A stretch of DNA of 41,182 nucleotides. Source: Candidatus Rokuibacteriota bacterium. GTDB lineage: Bacteria; Methylomirabilota; Methylomirabilia; Rokubacteriales; CSP1-6. The stretch covers positions 1 to 41,182 of the forward strand of contig QHTB01000192.1 of NCBI GenBank assembly GCA_003220615.1, read 5' to 3'. Of the stretch, positions 1 to 8,313 are shown one piece after another. Both the position numbers and the translations under genes were made by a program. Every line of letters begins with the position of its first letter. The first letter of the stretch is position 1. Below the pieces are notes generated by a model. The model did not search any database. It was not told where the DNA came from and was given only the letters and a program-made list of their open reading frames with translations.

Positions 1-506
1 CTTACGGTCGTGCGATTGGCGCCGGGGAGGTCGGCTTTTCGCCTGCAGTGTTTGAATTGGACTATACCTATCTGGTGCCGGCCGGCTCCTCGATCCGCCG
101 CATCGCCGACGCGGACCGGCCCGGGATTCGGATCGCGGTCGTGCGCAATCACGCCTCGACGTTGACCCTGAGCCACCTGCTGAAGCATGCCGAACTGGTG
201 TACGCCGAAACCCCGGATCCAACGTTCGATCTGCTCCGGACTGGCCGTGCGGACGCGTGGGCATCAGTGGGCTTCGTACTTCAGGCGTATTCCGCCCGAC
301 TGCCCGGCTCACGCGTGCTCGAGGATCGCTACGGAGCCAACCTTCTCGCGATGGCGGTTGCGAAGAGCCATGCCGGCCGCCTCGCCTACATCAGCGAGTT
401 TGTGGAGGAGGCCAAGGCGTCGGGGGTGGTGCAGCAGGCCATCGAGCGTGGTGGCTTGCGCGGCCTCCACGTGGCGCCCCCCGCAAATCCCGGCGCCCAG
501 AAGTGA
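1..506 (+). CDS. Periplasmic solute-binding protein, family 3-like (3' part)
   Basis: The reading frame is open from the left edge of the window to a TGA at 504-506, so the gene begins outside. A GTG at 48 is only an internal codon, because similar protein sequence continues upstream of it (frame read from base 3). The visible C-terminal part has the pattern of bacterial extracellular solute-binding proteins family 3: a YLVPAGS stretch, an ADxDRPGIRIAV strand that opens the second lobe, then LLRTGRADAWA, which lines the ligand cleft in this family. Such proteins bind a small polar ligand in the periplasm and deliver it to an ABC importer. No permease gene lies next to it in the window, so its partner is either upstream or it acts alone. 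The ligand cannot be told. The family call is fairly safe, the role is inferred. Confidence 0.75.
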   Translation, partial: YGRAIGAGEVGFSPAVFELDYTYLVPAGSSIRRIADADRPGIRIAVVRNHASTLTLSHLLKHAELVYAETPDPTFDLLRTGRADAWASVGFVLQAYSARLPGSRVLEDRYGANLLAMAVAKSHAGRLAYISEFVEEAKASGVVQQAIERGGLRGLHVAPPANPGAQK

Positions 507-568
507 GTGCGTCATGATGAGAGAGAATCCAGGATTGAAGAGCGACGGGAGGTAGGCATTGCACGTCG

Positions 569-1090
569 ATGAGACCACTCGTTAAGGTCGGGCTCGTCGG
601 CGCCGGCTACATCGGCGCATTCACGCTCGCTTCCGCGGTCGTGACTGCTTACGTCGCCGCCACGAGCGGCCCTGACAGACAGAATTATGGTGCCATGTTC
701 GCCTTCGGTGACGACCTCCTGTTTCTCGGCGTGTTCGGAGTAGCCGCCGTCGTTCCATCCGGGGCTGCGCTCTTCTTCCTCAGGCCCTATCGCTCCTTCT
801 GGCGCGTGCTCTCCGTCACCGCCCTTGTCGTCGCAACGACGGCCGTCGCGGCGTTCTTCGACGACCTCGCATGGCGAGGGTCCGACGCGCGTTCCGCCGC
901 GAACGCCTGGTCGGCTCTGGCTTCGCTGAGGATTCTGATCGCGCCTTTGTTCGCTCTGGCCTTTCTCCTTTCCGCCGTGATGGCGCCGAGTCGGAGTTCG
1001 CGGCTCGCACTTCTGGTCGCCACAGCGATCGAGGCCTCGGTCTTCGCCTGGGTCGCGTTCATCTGGTTCCACCCTTTTCAATCGCCCTGA
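569..1090 (+). CDS. Small multi-pass membrane protein of unknown function
   Basis: This 173-residue protein is mostly hydrophobic and shows about four or five membrane-spanning stretches (roughly residues 8-30, 48-70, 78-98, 118-140 and 145-167). I do not recognise the family. A GGGAGGT-like sequence lies about 14 bases before the ATG, which is longer than usual, so the exact start is uncertain. It follows the solute-binding protein gene by 62 bases on the same strand and may share its transcript. It converges on livF with a 15-base gap that holds no convincing terminator. Codon use and hydrophobic pattern support a real gene, but no function can be assigned. Confidence 0.6.
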   Translation: MRPLVKVGLVGAGYIGAFTLASAVVTAYVAATSGPDRQNYGAMFAFGDDLLFLGVFGVAAVVPSGAALFFLRPYRSFWRVLSVTALVVATTAVAAFFDDLAWRGSDARSAANAWSALASLRILIAPLFALAFLLSAVMAPSRSSRLALLVATAIEASVFAWVAFIWFHPFQSP

Positions 1091-1105
1091 CGCCAGGGGA
1101 CGCGA

Positions 1106-1804
1106 TCACACCCCGACGCCGAGGTAACGGATCGCGATCTGCTCGTCGGCCGCGAGCTGTGCGGCCTTGCCCTCGAAGACCTTTGCGCCCTGATCGAGGA
1201 TGACGACGCGATCGGCGAGCGCCAGCGCGGTGTCGACGTTCTGTTCGACCAGGAGCATCGCCAGACCCTCGCGCTTGAGGCCACGCAGCATCTCGACGAT
1301 GGTCTCGAGCACGAGCGGGGCGAGTCCCTGCGACGGCTCGTCCAGCAGGACCAGCGAGGGGTCGGTCATCAAGGCCCGGCCGATGGCGAGCATCTGCTGC
1401 TCGCCGCCCGAGAGGTGGCGCCCGAGCCGGCTCCTCAGCTCAGCCAGCCGCGGAAAGCGAGCAAACACGTCGTCGACGGTCCCCGTCCCCGAGCGGCGCC
1501 TGACGATCTCGAGGTTTTCCTCGGCGCTCAGCGTCGAGAAGATCCCCCGGTGCGCGGGCACGTAGGCGATGCCCCGGCGGGCCACCAGATGGGGGGCTAA
1601 CCCCGTAATGTCTGTATCCTTATATATGACCTTGCCAGCGCGGGGCGGGACCAACCCCAAAATGCTCTTCAGCACGGTGGTCTTGCCGGCACCGTTGCGC
1701 CCGAGGAGGGCCAGGACCTCGCCGCGGTCGACCTCGAGCGACACGCCTTGCAGCATGTGGACCAGCCCGTAGTAGGTGTGGATGTCCTGAAGCCGCAGGA
1801 TCAT
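1106..1804 (-). CDS. livF: Branched-chain amino acid-type ABC transporter ATPase LivF
   Basis: This 232-residue protein is one of the two cytoplasmic ATPases that power a liv-type (HAAT family) importer. Walker A GRNGAGKT is at residues 35-42, the ABC signature LSGGEQQ at 131-137 and Walker B LVLLDEP at 151-157, followed by the switch histidine region (VEQN). The SQGLAPL motif after Walker B is typical of LivF. Length is normal. The ATG at 1804 overlaps the TGA of livG as ATGA, so translation is coupled. It is the last gene of the five-gene operon starting at 5660. The transported substrate may be an amino acid, amide, urea or aromatic acid, as this family is broad. Confidence 0.93.
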   Translation of the reverse strand: MILRLQDIHTYYGLVHMLQGVSLEVDRGEVLALLGRNGAGKTTVLKSILGLVPPRAGKVIYKDTDITGLAPHLVARRGIAYVPAHRGIFSTLSAEENLEIVRRRSGTGTVDDVFARFPRLAELRSRLGRHLSGGEQQMLAIGRALMTDPSLVLLDEPSQGLAPLVLETIVEMLRGLKREGLAMLLVEQNVDTALALADRVVILDQGAKVFEGKAAQLAADEQIAIRYLGVGV

Positions 1805-2556
1805 CGCCGGGCCCCGAGATAGGCGCGCTGCACGTCCCGGTTCTCCCGCACCTCGTCGGGCGTGCCCTCGGCGATCAGCTCGCCGAACGCCATTACCGAG
1901 ATCCGATCGGAGATCGACATCACGATCCGCATCTTGTGCTCGATGAGGAGGATCGTGTAGCGGCCGACGAGGCTCTGCACGAGCCGCGTCATCTGCTGGG
2001 TGGCCTCGGGCGCCAGGCCCTGGGTCGGCTCGTCGAGCAGCAACAGCCGCGGCGACGACGCCAGCGTGACCCCGACCTCGAGGGCACGCTGCTGGCCGTG
2101 CGACAGTGTCTCGGCCCGCGCGGTGAGCTTGTGGGCGAGGCCGACCTCGCCGAGGATCCGGCGAGCCTCCTCGTCCACCTCGGAGAACTCGGAGGCGCGG
2201 CGAAGGAAGCCGAGGGCGCCGGGTGTGCGCCGCGCGAAGGCGGCGGCCCAGACGTTCTCGTACGCGGTCAGCTTGCCGAACACGTTGGTCCGCTGGAAGC
2301 TGCGCGCGAGGCCGAGGTGAGGCAGGCGATGCGAGGGCAACCCCGTCACGTCGCGCCCCTCGAAGTAGACGCGGCCGTCGGTGGGGACGATCTCGCCGCA
2401 CATCAGATTGAAGAGCGTCGTCTTGCCGGAGCCGTTGGGGCCGATGACGGAATGAAGCGTCCCGGCCCTGACGTCGAGGCTCACGCGGTTGACCGCGCGT
2501 AGCGCGCCGAAGTCGCAGGTGAGGCGCTCGGTCCGCAGCAGCGCGCCGTCGCTCAC
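1801..2556 (-). CDS. livG: Branched-chain amino acid-type ABC transporter ATPase LivG
   Basis: This 251-residue protein is the second ATPase of the liv-type importer. Walker A GPNGSGKT is at residues 39-46, a LSHGQQ signature at 151-156 (G in position 3 of LSGGQ replaced by H, which is common in LivG) and Walker B LLLLDEP at 171-177, then the EHKM switch region and a C-terminal YLGARR-like tail. The chosen start is a GTG at 2556 whose GTGA overlaps the livM stop. The frame stays open further upstream, but that stretch only reads livM in another frame. It overlaps livF by four bases at the 3' end. Confidence 0.93.
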   Translation of the reverse strand: MSDGALLRTERLTCDFGALRAVNRVSLDVRAGTLHSVIGPNGSGKTTLFNLMCGEIVPTDGRVYFEGRDVTGLPSHRLPHLGLARSFQRTNVFGKLTAYENVWAAAFARRTPGALGFLRRASEFSEVDEEARRILGEVGLAHKLTARAETLSHGQQRALEVGVTLASSPRLLLLDEPTQGLAPEATQQMTRLVQSLVGRYTILLIEHKMRIVMSISDRISVMAFGELIAEGTPDEVRENRDVQRAYLGARR

Positions 2557-3557
2557 GAGCCCGCCTCGGTCTCGGCCGCGATGCCGACCGGAAGCTTCGC
2601 GCCCGGCTCGGGCCGCGCGCGTGGCCCCAGCGCGTCGCGCAGGCGGCGGAACGCTTCGACGAGGCCGCCGCGCAGGAAGAGCACGACCAGCACCAGGGCG
2701 ACGCCCAGGATGAGCGGCCAGCGCTCCCACACCACCGAGATCGCCTCGGACAACCACTTGAACGCGGCCGCGCCCAGCAATGGACCGTAGAGGTTGCCGA
2801 TGCCACCGATCAGCACCATGAAGACGATGTCGCCCGAAATGATCCAGCTGATGGACTCGAGCGGCACGATGCCGAACATCATCGAGTAGAGGACGCCCGC
2901 GAAGCCGGTGAACCCGCCGGCGATCGTGAAGGCGATCCACTTGTAGCGCTTGACGTCGTAGCCGACCGCGGCCGCCCGCCCCGGGTTCTCGCGGATCGAC
3001 TGGAAGATGACGCCGAGCGGCGAGTCGACGATGCGCTTCATCGCGTAGAAGGCGAGCAGGAAGACGGCGGCCACGAAGACGTAGTAGCGCAGCGACGAAT
3101 CGAGGCGGATCGCGAGCGGCCCCAATGCCAGCGGCGGCCGCGGGATGCCGGGCAGGCCGTCGTCGCCGCCCGTCACCGCGGTCCACTTGTAGGCGATGAA
3201 GAAGAACATCTGGTTGAAGCCGAACGTCAGCATGATGAAGTACGTGCCCACGCGCTGGATACACACGTAGCCGATGGCGGCCGCGGCCAGCGCGCCGACC
3301 ACCGTCCCGGCGGCGAGCACGACCAGCAGCGGGGCGTGCCAGTGGATCATCATGAGCCCGGCCGTGTACGCGGCCAGCCCGAAGAAGGTCGCCTGCCCGA
3401 AGGACAGCATGCCCGTGTAGCCGAAGATCAGGTTCAGCGCCATGCCCGCGATGGCGAAGATCCAGATCTCGGAGGCCACGACCGGACGCACGGCCAGCGG
3501 CAGGGCCACGATGGCCGCGAGGAGCAGCCCGAATCGGAGGAGCGCGCCCCTCGTCAT
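2553..3557 (-). CDS. livM: Branched-chain amino acid-type ABC permease LivM
   Basis: This 334-residue inner-membrane permease has about nine or ten hydrophobic segments. The conserved GYTGMLSFGQATFFGLAAY stretch (near residues 45-63) and the cytoplasmic coupling region around IRENPGRAAAVGYDVKRYK (near residues 190-210) are hallmarks of LivM. It pairs with LivH to form the membrane channel. The ATG at 3557 overlaps the livH TGA as ATGA, and its own stop overlaps the livG GTG. A hydrophilic tail of about 25 residues rich in Arg, Pro and Glu follows the last membrane segment. Confidence 0.93.
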   Translation of the reverse strand: MTRGALLRFGLLLAAIVALPLAVRPVVASEIWIFAIAGMALNLIFGYTGMLSFGQATFFGLAAYTAGLMMIHWHAPLLVVLAAGTVVGALAAAAIGYVCIQRVGTYFIMLTFGFNQMFFFIAYKWTAVTGGDDGLPGIPRPPLALGPLAIRLDSSLRYYVFVAAVFLLAFYAMKRIVDSPLGVIFQSIRENPGRAAAVGYDVKRYKWIAFTIAGGFTGFAGVLYSMMFGIVPLESISWIISGDIVFMVLIGGIGNLYGPLLGAAAFKWLSEAISVVWERWPLILGVALVLVVLFLRGGLVEAFRRLRDALGPRARPEPGAKLPVGIAAETEAGS

Positions 3558-4414
3558 CGCTGGCCGAGCAGGCCTTGCGGACGCGCGATGATCCCGAGCG
3601 TCATCAGCGCGAAGACCGAGGCGTCGGCGCCCGGCGCCCAGATGGCGGTCATGAGCGACTGGACGACGCCCACGAGCAGGCCGGCGAGAATCGCGCCCGG
3701 CAGGCTGCCGAGTCCCCCCAGCACCACGACGACGAACGCGAACGGCAGGATGTCGATGCCCATCGTGGGCAGCAATCCGCGCACCGGGGTCATGAGCGCC
3801 CCGCCGAGCCCGGCCAGGCCGGTGCCGGCCGCGAAGGTCAGCGTGAACACCCGGCGGATGTTGATGCCGAGCGCCGCCGCCATCTCCTTGTCCTCGATGC
3901 CGGCGCGAAGGATGGCGCCGTAGCGCGTGCGCGTCACGAAGAGATAGCACCCGAGCACGAGCACCGTCGTGACCACCATGACGACGAGCCGATACTTGGG
4001 ATACGCGGTGACGCCGAGATCCACCGCGCCGGTGAGGAGCGCGGGCGGCTGAAAGGTGATCCCGACCGGCCCCCACACGAGAATGATGCTCTCGGTGAGG
4101 ATCAGCGAGAGCCCGAACGACAGCAGCAGGATGTAGTCGGGATGAACGCGATAGAGGCGACGCACGCCGAAGTACTCGATGGCGGCGCCGAGCATCGCCA
4201 CGGCGACGATGGCCGCCAGCAGGCCGCCGAGGAATCCGAACGCCTTGGCCCCCGAGATCATCACGTAGGCGCCGAGGGCGTAAAGCACGCCGTGAGCGAA
4301 GTTGGGGATGTTGAGCAGCCCGAGGATCAGCGACAGCCCGACCCCCATCAGCGCGTACAGCATCCCGGTCACCATCCCGTTGAGGACGGCGCCCGCGAGC
4401 AGCGAGGTGTTCAC
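3554..4414 (-). CDS. livH: Branched-chain amino acid-type ABC permease LivH
   Basis: This 286-residue permease shows the LivH pattern: an N-terminal GVGLSLILGLLNIPNFAHG-like segment (near residues 24-42), a coupling region with RAGIEDKEMAAALGIN (near residues 171-186), and a late FVVVVLGGLGSLPGA segment. It forms the heterodimeric membrane channel with LivM. The start is a GTG at 4414, 16 bases after the stop of the binding protein gene. Its stop overlaps livM by four bases. Length and hydrophobic profile match the family. Confidence 0.93.
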   Translation of the reverse strand: MNTSLLAGAVLNGMVTGMLYALMGVGLSLILGLLNIPNFAHGVLYALGAYVMISGAKAFGFLGGLLAAIVAVAMLGAAIEYFGVRRLYRVHPDYILLLSFGLSLILTESIILVWGPVGITFQPPALLTGAVDLGVTAYPKYRLVVMVVTTVLVLGCYLFVTRTRYGAILRAGIEDKEMAAALGINIRRVFTLTFAAGTGLAGLGGALMTPVRGLLPTMGIDILPFAFVVVVLGGLGSLPGAILAGLLVGVVQSLMTAIWAPGADASVFALMTLGIIARPQGLLGQR

Positions 4415-4430
4415 GGATCAGCCGACGCGG

Positions 4431-5660
4431 CTAGAGCTGACCTATGTCCTTGCACTCGTTGAGGGTGTCCGGCATCCGCGGATCACCGCTCACGGCCACG
4501 ATGTCGGCGAAGTCGAACTGGTGCTTCATCTGGTCCGGTTTCTTGCAGCGCAGCAGGAAGAAGTCGCGCACGGTCTGGTGGGTCTTGGGGTTCACCCACA
4601 CCTTGCCCGGCCAGTCCTGGGTCTCCCAGTTCTCGAGGGCCCGGATGATGTCCCCGGGCTCGGCGCTGTTCGCCTTCTCGATCGCGCGCAGCGTGAGACG
4701 CGCCATGCCGTAGGCGGCGCAGGGCGCGTAGCCGGGCGGCGCGTTGTACTTGGCCTGGTACATCTCGGCCATCTTCTTCGCCACCGGCGTGCTCGCGCCG
4801 TAGTAGGCGTTGGTGCCCACCCAGAAGTTCTCGCGAGTCTTGGCATCGAGCTGCATGAAGTCCTCGGTGCCCACCCCCCAGCTATTGAGGAGCGTGACCT
4901 TGGGGGCGAGACCGAAGTTGTGGGCCTCGCGGATCGACACGATGACGTCCTGACCGGCGTTGAGCAGGCAGAGCACGTCGGGCTTGGCGGCGGCCGCCTT
5001 GCTCACGAAGCCAGAGTACTCGCGCGTGCCGAGCGGCATCCGATCCGCGCCCACGAACTCGATGCCGTGAGCCGCCCCCGCCTCGCGCGTGTACTTCTCC
5101 ACCGACCACCCGAACGCGAAGTCGGAGACGAACAGGTACCAGCGCTTGTGCGTGGGATTGAGCTTCATGTAGTTGTCGACGACCACGTGCATGGCCGTGT
5201 AGGGCGAGGCCGCCCAGTTGAAGGCGTAGCGGTGGCAGCGCTTGCCCGCGATGTCTTCCGTCCCGCCCGAGAAGTAGTAGAAGACCTTGCGGCGCTTGGC
5301 CACCTCGGTACAGGCGAGCGCCATCCCGCTCGACCAGGGGCCGATGACGATCTTCACGCCCTCGGAGTCGATCGCCTCCTCCATCCGGCGCGTGGCCGAG
5401 CTGGCCTTCGTCTCGTCGTCGCGCGTGATGTACCTGATCGGGCGGCCGATGACCTTGTTGTTCCACTCCTCGATCGCCAGCTTCATCCCCCGATCGAGGA
5501 GCGGGCCCACGTCGGCAAAGGCGCCGGTGAAAGGCCAGATCCCCAGCATCACGATCTCCTTGCCCTGGGCGGTCCCGATCGCTGGAGCGCCGAGCAGGCT
5601 CGTGCCGGCCGCAACGGTGGTGGTGGTGGCGAGGAACTGGCGTCGCGTGATGGTCTTCAT
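4431..5660 (-). CDS. Liv-type substrate-binding protein with Tat signal
   Basis: This 409-residue exported protein is the ligand receptor of the liv-type importer encoded downstream. Residues 1-32 form a twin-arginine signal (RRQFLATT followed by a hydrophobic Ala/Thr-rich stretch and an AQG-like end). The mature part has the two-lobe periplasmic-binding-protein type 1 pattern, with an opening WPFTGAFADVGPLLDRGM segment (family: sGP.a..G..m..G...A) and a GPWSSGMALA segment near the hinge. A GGAGG sequence at 5669-5673 lies eight bases before the ATG and fixes the start. It is the first gene of the operon. The ligand is unknown. An aromatic acid, amide or amino acid are all possible. Confidence 0.9.
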   Translation of the reverse strand: MKTITRRQFLATTTTVAAGTSLLGAPAIGTAQGKEIVMLGIWPFTGAFADVGPLLDRGMKLAIEEWNNKVIGRPIRYITRDDETKASSATRRMEEAIDSEGVKIVIGPWSSGMALACTEVAKRRKVFYYFSGGTEDIAGKRCHRYAFNWAASPYTAMHVVVDNYMKLNPTHKRWYLFVSDFAFGWSVEKYTREAGAAHGIEFVGADRMPLGTREYSGFVSKAAAAKPDVLCLLNAGQDVIVSIREAHNFGLAPKVTLLNSWGVGTEDFMQLDAKTRENFWVGTNAYYGASTPVAKKMAEMYQAKYNAPPGYAPCAAYGMARLTLRAIEKANSAEPGDIIRALENWETQDWPGKVWVNPKTHQTVRDFFLLRCKKPDQMKHQFDFADIVAVSGDPRMPDTLNECKDIGQL

Positions 5661-5726
5661 CGGCTCAACCTCCGGTTAGGTCGGTGGGCGGCGTTGCCCG
5701 ATGAACAGGAACGGATCAGAGCGCGC

Positions 5727-5755
5727 AGGCTAGCACGCGCCCCCGGTGGCGGCAA
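5727..5755 (-). promoter_or_regulatory. Possible sigma-70-type promoter of the liv operon
   Basis: On the minus strand TTGCCG (5755-5750) is followed after 17 bases by TAGCCT (5732-5727). This would give a leader of about 60 bases before the binding protein ATG at 5660. Matches to consensus are moderate (4 of 6 and 3 of 6), so this is a weak prediction supported mainly by position and exact spacing. Confidence 0.3.
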
Positions 5756-5781
5756 GTCGGCCACGACCGTACCCGGTTTCC

Positions 5782-5811
5782 TTGACCAGCGCGCCAGCTT
5801 TGGCCTACGTT
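5782..5811 (+). promoter_or_regulatory. Possible sigma-70-type promoter of the dehydrogenase-tct operon
   Basis: TTGACC at 5782-5787 is followed after 18 bases by TACGTT at 5806-5811, giving a short leader of about 25 bases before the ATG at 5845. The -35 matches 5 of 6 consensus bases, the -10 matches three. It faces away from the candidate liv promoter within the same 184-base divergent gap. Confidence 0.4.
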
Positions 5812-5844
5812 TACAACAGTGTGCCTGACCAGGAAAGGAGACCC

Positions 5845-6912
5845 ATGGGGGTCCCGACCAGGATGGCGGCGACGGTGCTGGTCGCGCCGCACCGCTTCGA
5901 GCTGCAGCAGCGGCCGGTCCCGGTGCCGGGGGACGAAGACGCCCTGGTTCGCGTCCGCGCCTGCGGAGTCTGCGGCACCGATCTGAAGATCATCCACGAC
6001 GGCATGCCCGACATGCCGCCCTACGGTGAGTTCATCTTCGGCCACGAATACGCCGGCGACATCGTCGCCGTCGGCCGGACCGTGGACGAGTTCAAGGTGG
6101 GCGATCGCGTCGTCGTCGAGGCGCACATGGGTTGCCGGCGCTGCGAGAACTGCATCCGCGGCCTCTACACCGCCTGCCTGAACTACGGCAACATCAAGCG
6201 CGGTCACCGGGCCAACGGGTTCACCACCAACGGCGGCCTCGCCGAGTACGCGCTGAACCACGTCAACACGCTCTATCGCGTTCCCGATGGCGTGAGCTAC
6301 GAGGAATCGACGGTGGTGATGACGTCGGGCAGCCCGTTGTTCGGGCTCGAGAACGCCGGCGGCTACTTCGCCGGCGAGACCGTCGCCGTGCTCGGCCCGG
6401 GGCCGATCGGCCTCATGGCCATCCAGCTCGTGAAGGCGCTCGGCGCGACCCGCGTAATCTTGACCGGCACCCGCGAATCGCGGCTGGCTCTCGGACGCCA
6501 GCTCGGCGCCGACATTGTCGTGGACAGCCGAAAGAGCGATCCGGTGGCGGCGGTAATGGACGCGACCCAGGGCAAGGGCGCCGACCTCGTCATCGACTGC
6601 GCGGGCGCCGATGAGACGTTCGACCAGTCCATCAAGATGGCCAAGAGCGGGGGCAAGATCCTGCTCGTCGGTTTCTACCACGGCCCCGTCACCGCCGACG
6701 TGAGCCACGCGGTGCGGCGCAACGTCACCATCTACACCGAGCGGGGCGAGGGCGGGACCAGTGTCGGCCGCGCGCTCTCGTTGCTCGCGGCCGGACGGCT
6801 CACGGCCAAGCCGCTCATCACTCACCGGTTCCCGCTGAGCCAGGTCCACGAGGGATTCAATATCCTCGAGAAGCGGATCGGCGATCCGGTGAAGGTCATC
6901 TTCAATCCATGA
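5845..6912 (+). CDS. Zinc-dependent alcohol/polyol dehydrogenase (MDR superfamily)
   Basis: This 355-residue protein is a medium-chain dehydrogenase that should oxidise an alcohol or polyol with NAD(P). The catalytic zinc site is intact: Cys43 in GVCGTD and His67-Glu68 in GHEY. The structural zinc lobe has Cys97, Cys100, Cys103 and Cys111. The Rossmann motif GPGPIG is at residues 184-189. The frame is open back to 5746, but AAGGAG just before 5841 points to the ATG at 5845. It is the first gene of a tight operon with tctC, tctB and tctA, overlapping tctC by four bases (ATGA), so its substrate may be what the transporter imports. Sorbitol-, threonine- or simple-alcohol-type specificity cannot be distinguished. 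Confidence 0.9.
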   Translation: MGVPTRMAATVLVAPHRFELQQRPVPVPGDEDALVRVRACGVCGTDLKIIHDGMPDMPPYGEFIFGHEYAGDIVAVGRTVDEFKVGDRVVVEAHMGCRRCENCIRGLYTACLNYGNIKRGHRANGFTTNGGLAEYALNHVNTLYRVPDGVSYEESTVVMTSGSPLFGLENAGGYFAGETVAVLGPGPIGLMAIQLVKALGATRVILTGTRESRLALGRQLGADIVVDSRKSDPVAAVMDATQGKGADLVIDCAGADETFDQSIKMAKSGGKILLVGFYHGPVTADVSHAVRRNVTIYTERGEGGTSVGRALSLLAAGRLTAKPLITHRFPLSQVHEGFNILEKRIGDPVKVIFNP

Positions 6913-7862
6913 GGGTTATGAGAAATCTCGTCGCGATCGCTCTCATTCTTCTTCTCGTCACGCCGGTGGCCGCCGCCGAGTTCCCCACCAAGCCCGTCGA
7001 GCTGACGGTGCTCTTCGGCGCCGGCAGCGCCGCGGATCTGCTCGCTCGCAAGCTGGCCGATCTCGCCGGCAAGGAGCTCGGTCAGCCGGTGGCCGTCGTC
7101 AACCGCACCGGCGCCGGCGGCGCCGTCGGCTACAGCTACGTGAAGGGCCAGGCCGCCGACGGCTACGCGCTGGTGTGGAACTCGAACAGCATCAGCACCG
7201 CCTTTCACGCCGGCAACATGAAGCTCGACTACACCGCGTTCGCCGGCGTCGCCGCGCTCACCAGCGAGCCGGTGTCTCTGGCCGTCAAGATCGACGCGCC
7301 CTTCAAGGACTTGCGCGAGCTCATCGCCTTCGCCAAGGCCAAGCCGGGCGAAGTTCGCATCGGCAACTCCGGCCGCGGCAGCTTCACGCACCTGGTCGCC
7401 GTCGCGTTCGAGAACCGGATCGGCGCCAAGCTCACGCACGTGCCGTTCGGCCGTGAGCTCGCGGTGACGACCGTCCTCGGCGACAAGATCGAGGCCAGCG
7501 TCCAGCTCCCGGCCGAGATCATGACCCAGGTCACCGGCAAGCAGGTGCGCGTGCTCGCGGTCAGCGGAGAGAGACGGCTGCCCTCGCTGCCCGACGTGCC
7601 GACGTTCAAGGAGAGCGGCGTCGATCTGAGCATGTCGCTCTGGCGCGGCATCGCCGTCCCCAAGGGCACGCCGGACGAGGTGATCGGCCGGCTCGAGCGC
7701 GCGTTCCTCCACGCCGCCGAGAGCCCGGACTTCCGCGACTTCGCCACCAAGATGGGAGCCGGCGTCGAGGTGCGTCGCGCCCGCGACTTCGATCGGTTCA
7801 TGGCCAGCGACGATCGCGAGATCTCGTCGCTCATGGAGCAGATCGGCCTCAGAAAGCAGTAG
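6909..7862 (+). CDS. tctC: Tripartite tricarboxylate-type transporter binding protein (TctC/Bug)
   Basis: This 317-residue periplasmic protein has a cleavable signal peptide ending around VAAAE (residue 24) and the Bug-family hallmarks: FPTKPVELTVLFGAGSAADLLAR at the start of the mature part, VVNRTGAGGAVGY for the first ligand loop, and the LPDVPTFKESG motif near residue 233. In many Bug proteins the first loop reads P.ppGG..D. Here it is FGAGSAAD. It captures a carboxylate or related ligand for the TctA/TctB membrane complex encoded next. The ATG at 6909 overlaps the dehydrogenase stop. Confidence 0.92.
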   Translation: MRVMRNLVAIALILLLVTPVAAAEFPTKPVELTVLFGAGSAADLLARKLADLAGKELGQPVAVVNRTGAGGAVGYSYVKGQAADGYALVWNSNSISTAFHAGNMKLDYTAFAGVAALTSEPVSLAVKIDAPFKDLRELIAFAKAKPGEVRIGNSGRGSFTHLVAVAFENRIGAKLTHVPFGRELAVTTVLGDKIEASVQLPAEIMTQVTGKQVRVLAVSGERRLPSLPDVPTFKESGVDLSMSLWRGIAVPKGTPDEVIGRLERAFLHAAESPDFRDFATKMGAGVEVRRARDFDRFMASDDREISSLMEQIGLRKQ

Positions 7863-7863
7863 C

Positions 7864-8313
7864 GTGTCGCGCGATCGGCACAGCGCGGTCGGCCTCGCCG
7901 TTTTTGCCATCGCGTACCTGCTGGGCGATCGCCGCTATCCCCTCGACACGCTCGCCACGCCCGGCCCCGGGCTCTTCCCGCTGATGGCCGGACTGGCGCT
8001 CCTCGCGCTCGCCGCCTGGCAGTTCGCGACAGCCGGGTCGCACGCTCGAGCACCCGCGCAACCAGCATCGACGACGCTCCAGGCGGTTGAGCCCGCCGCC
8101 GTCGGCCCGCCGCTCGTCATGGTCGGCATCCTGATCGTCTACGCCGCCCTCTTCCGCCTCATCGGCTTCTTTCCGACTTCAGTCGCCCTCGTCTTCGTCT
8201 CGTCGCGTCTGATGGGCCTGGGAGGATGGTGGCGCCCGGCCACGCTCGCGCTCGGGATCACCGCAGCCAGTCACGTGGTCTTCGTGAGGTGGCTCGGCGT
8301 GCCGCTGCCGTGA
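7864..8313 (+). CDS. tctB: Tripartite tricarboxylate-type transporter small membrane subunit TctB
   Basis: This 149-residue protein has four predicted membrane segments separated by a hydrophilic Ala/Pro-rich loop (near residues 58-80), which fits TctB. The early GPGLFPLMAGLALLALA segment is the typical TctB signature. The start is a GTG one base after the tctC stop, and the 3' end overlaps tctA by four bases. TctB is the small partner needed with the large channel subunit TctA. Sequence conservation is low in this family, so position between tctC and tctA is an important part of the evidence. Confidence 0.88.
   Translation: MSRDRHSAVGLAVFAIAYLLGDRRYPLDTLATPGPGLFPLMAGLALLALAAWQFATAGSHARAPAQPASTTLQAVEPAAVGPPLVMVGILIVYAALFRLIGFFPTSVALVFVSSRLMGLGGWWRPATLALGITAASHVVFVRWLGVPLP

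Noticed and set aside
1085..1098. A CCCTG-ACGC-CAGGG hairpin between the membrane protein gene and livF.
   Set aside because: The stem has only five pairs, includes the stop codon of the membrane protein gene and has no U-run on either strand, so a terminator call is not supported.
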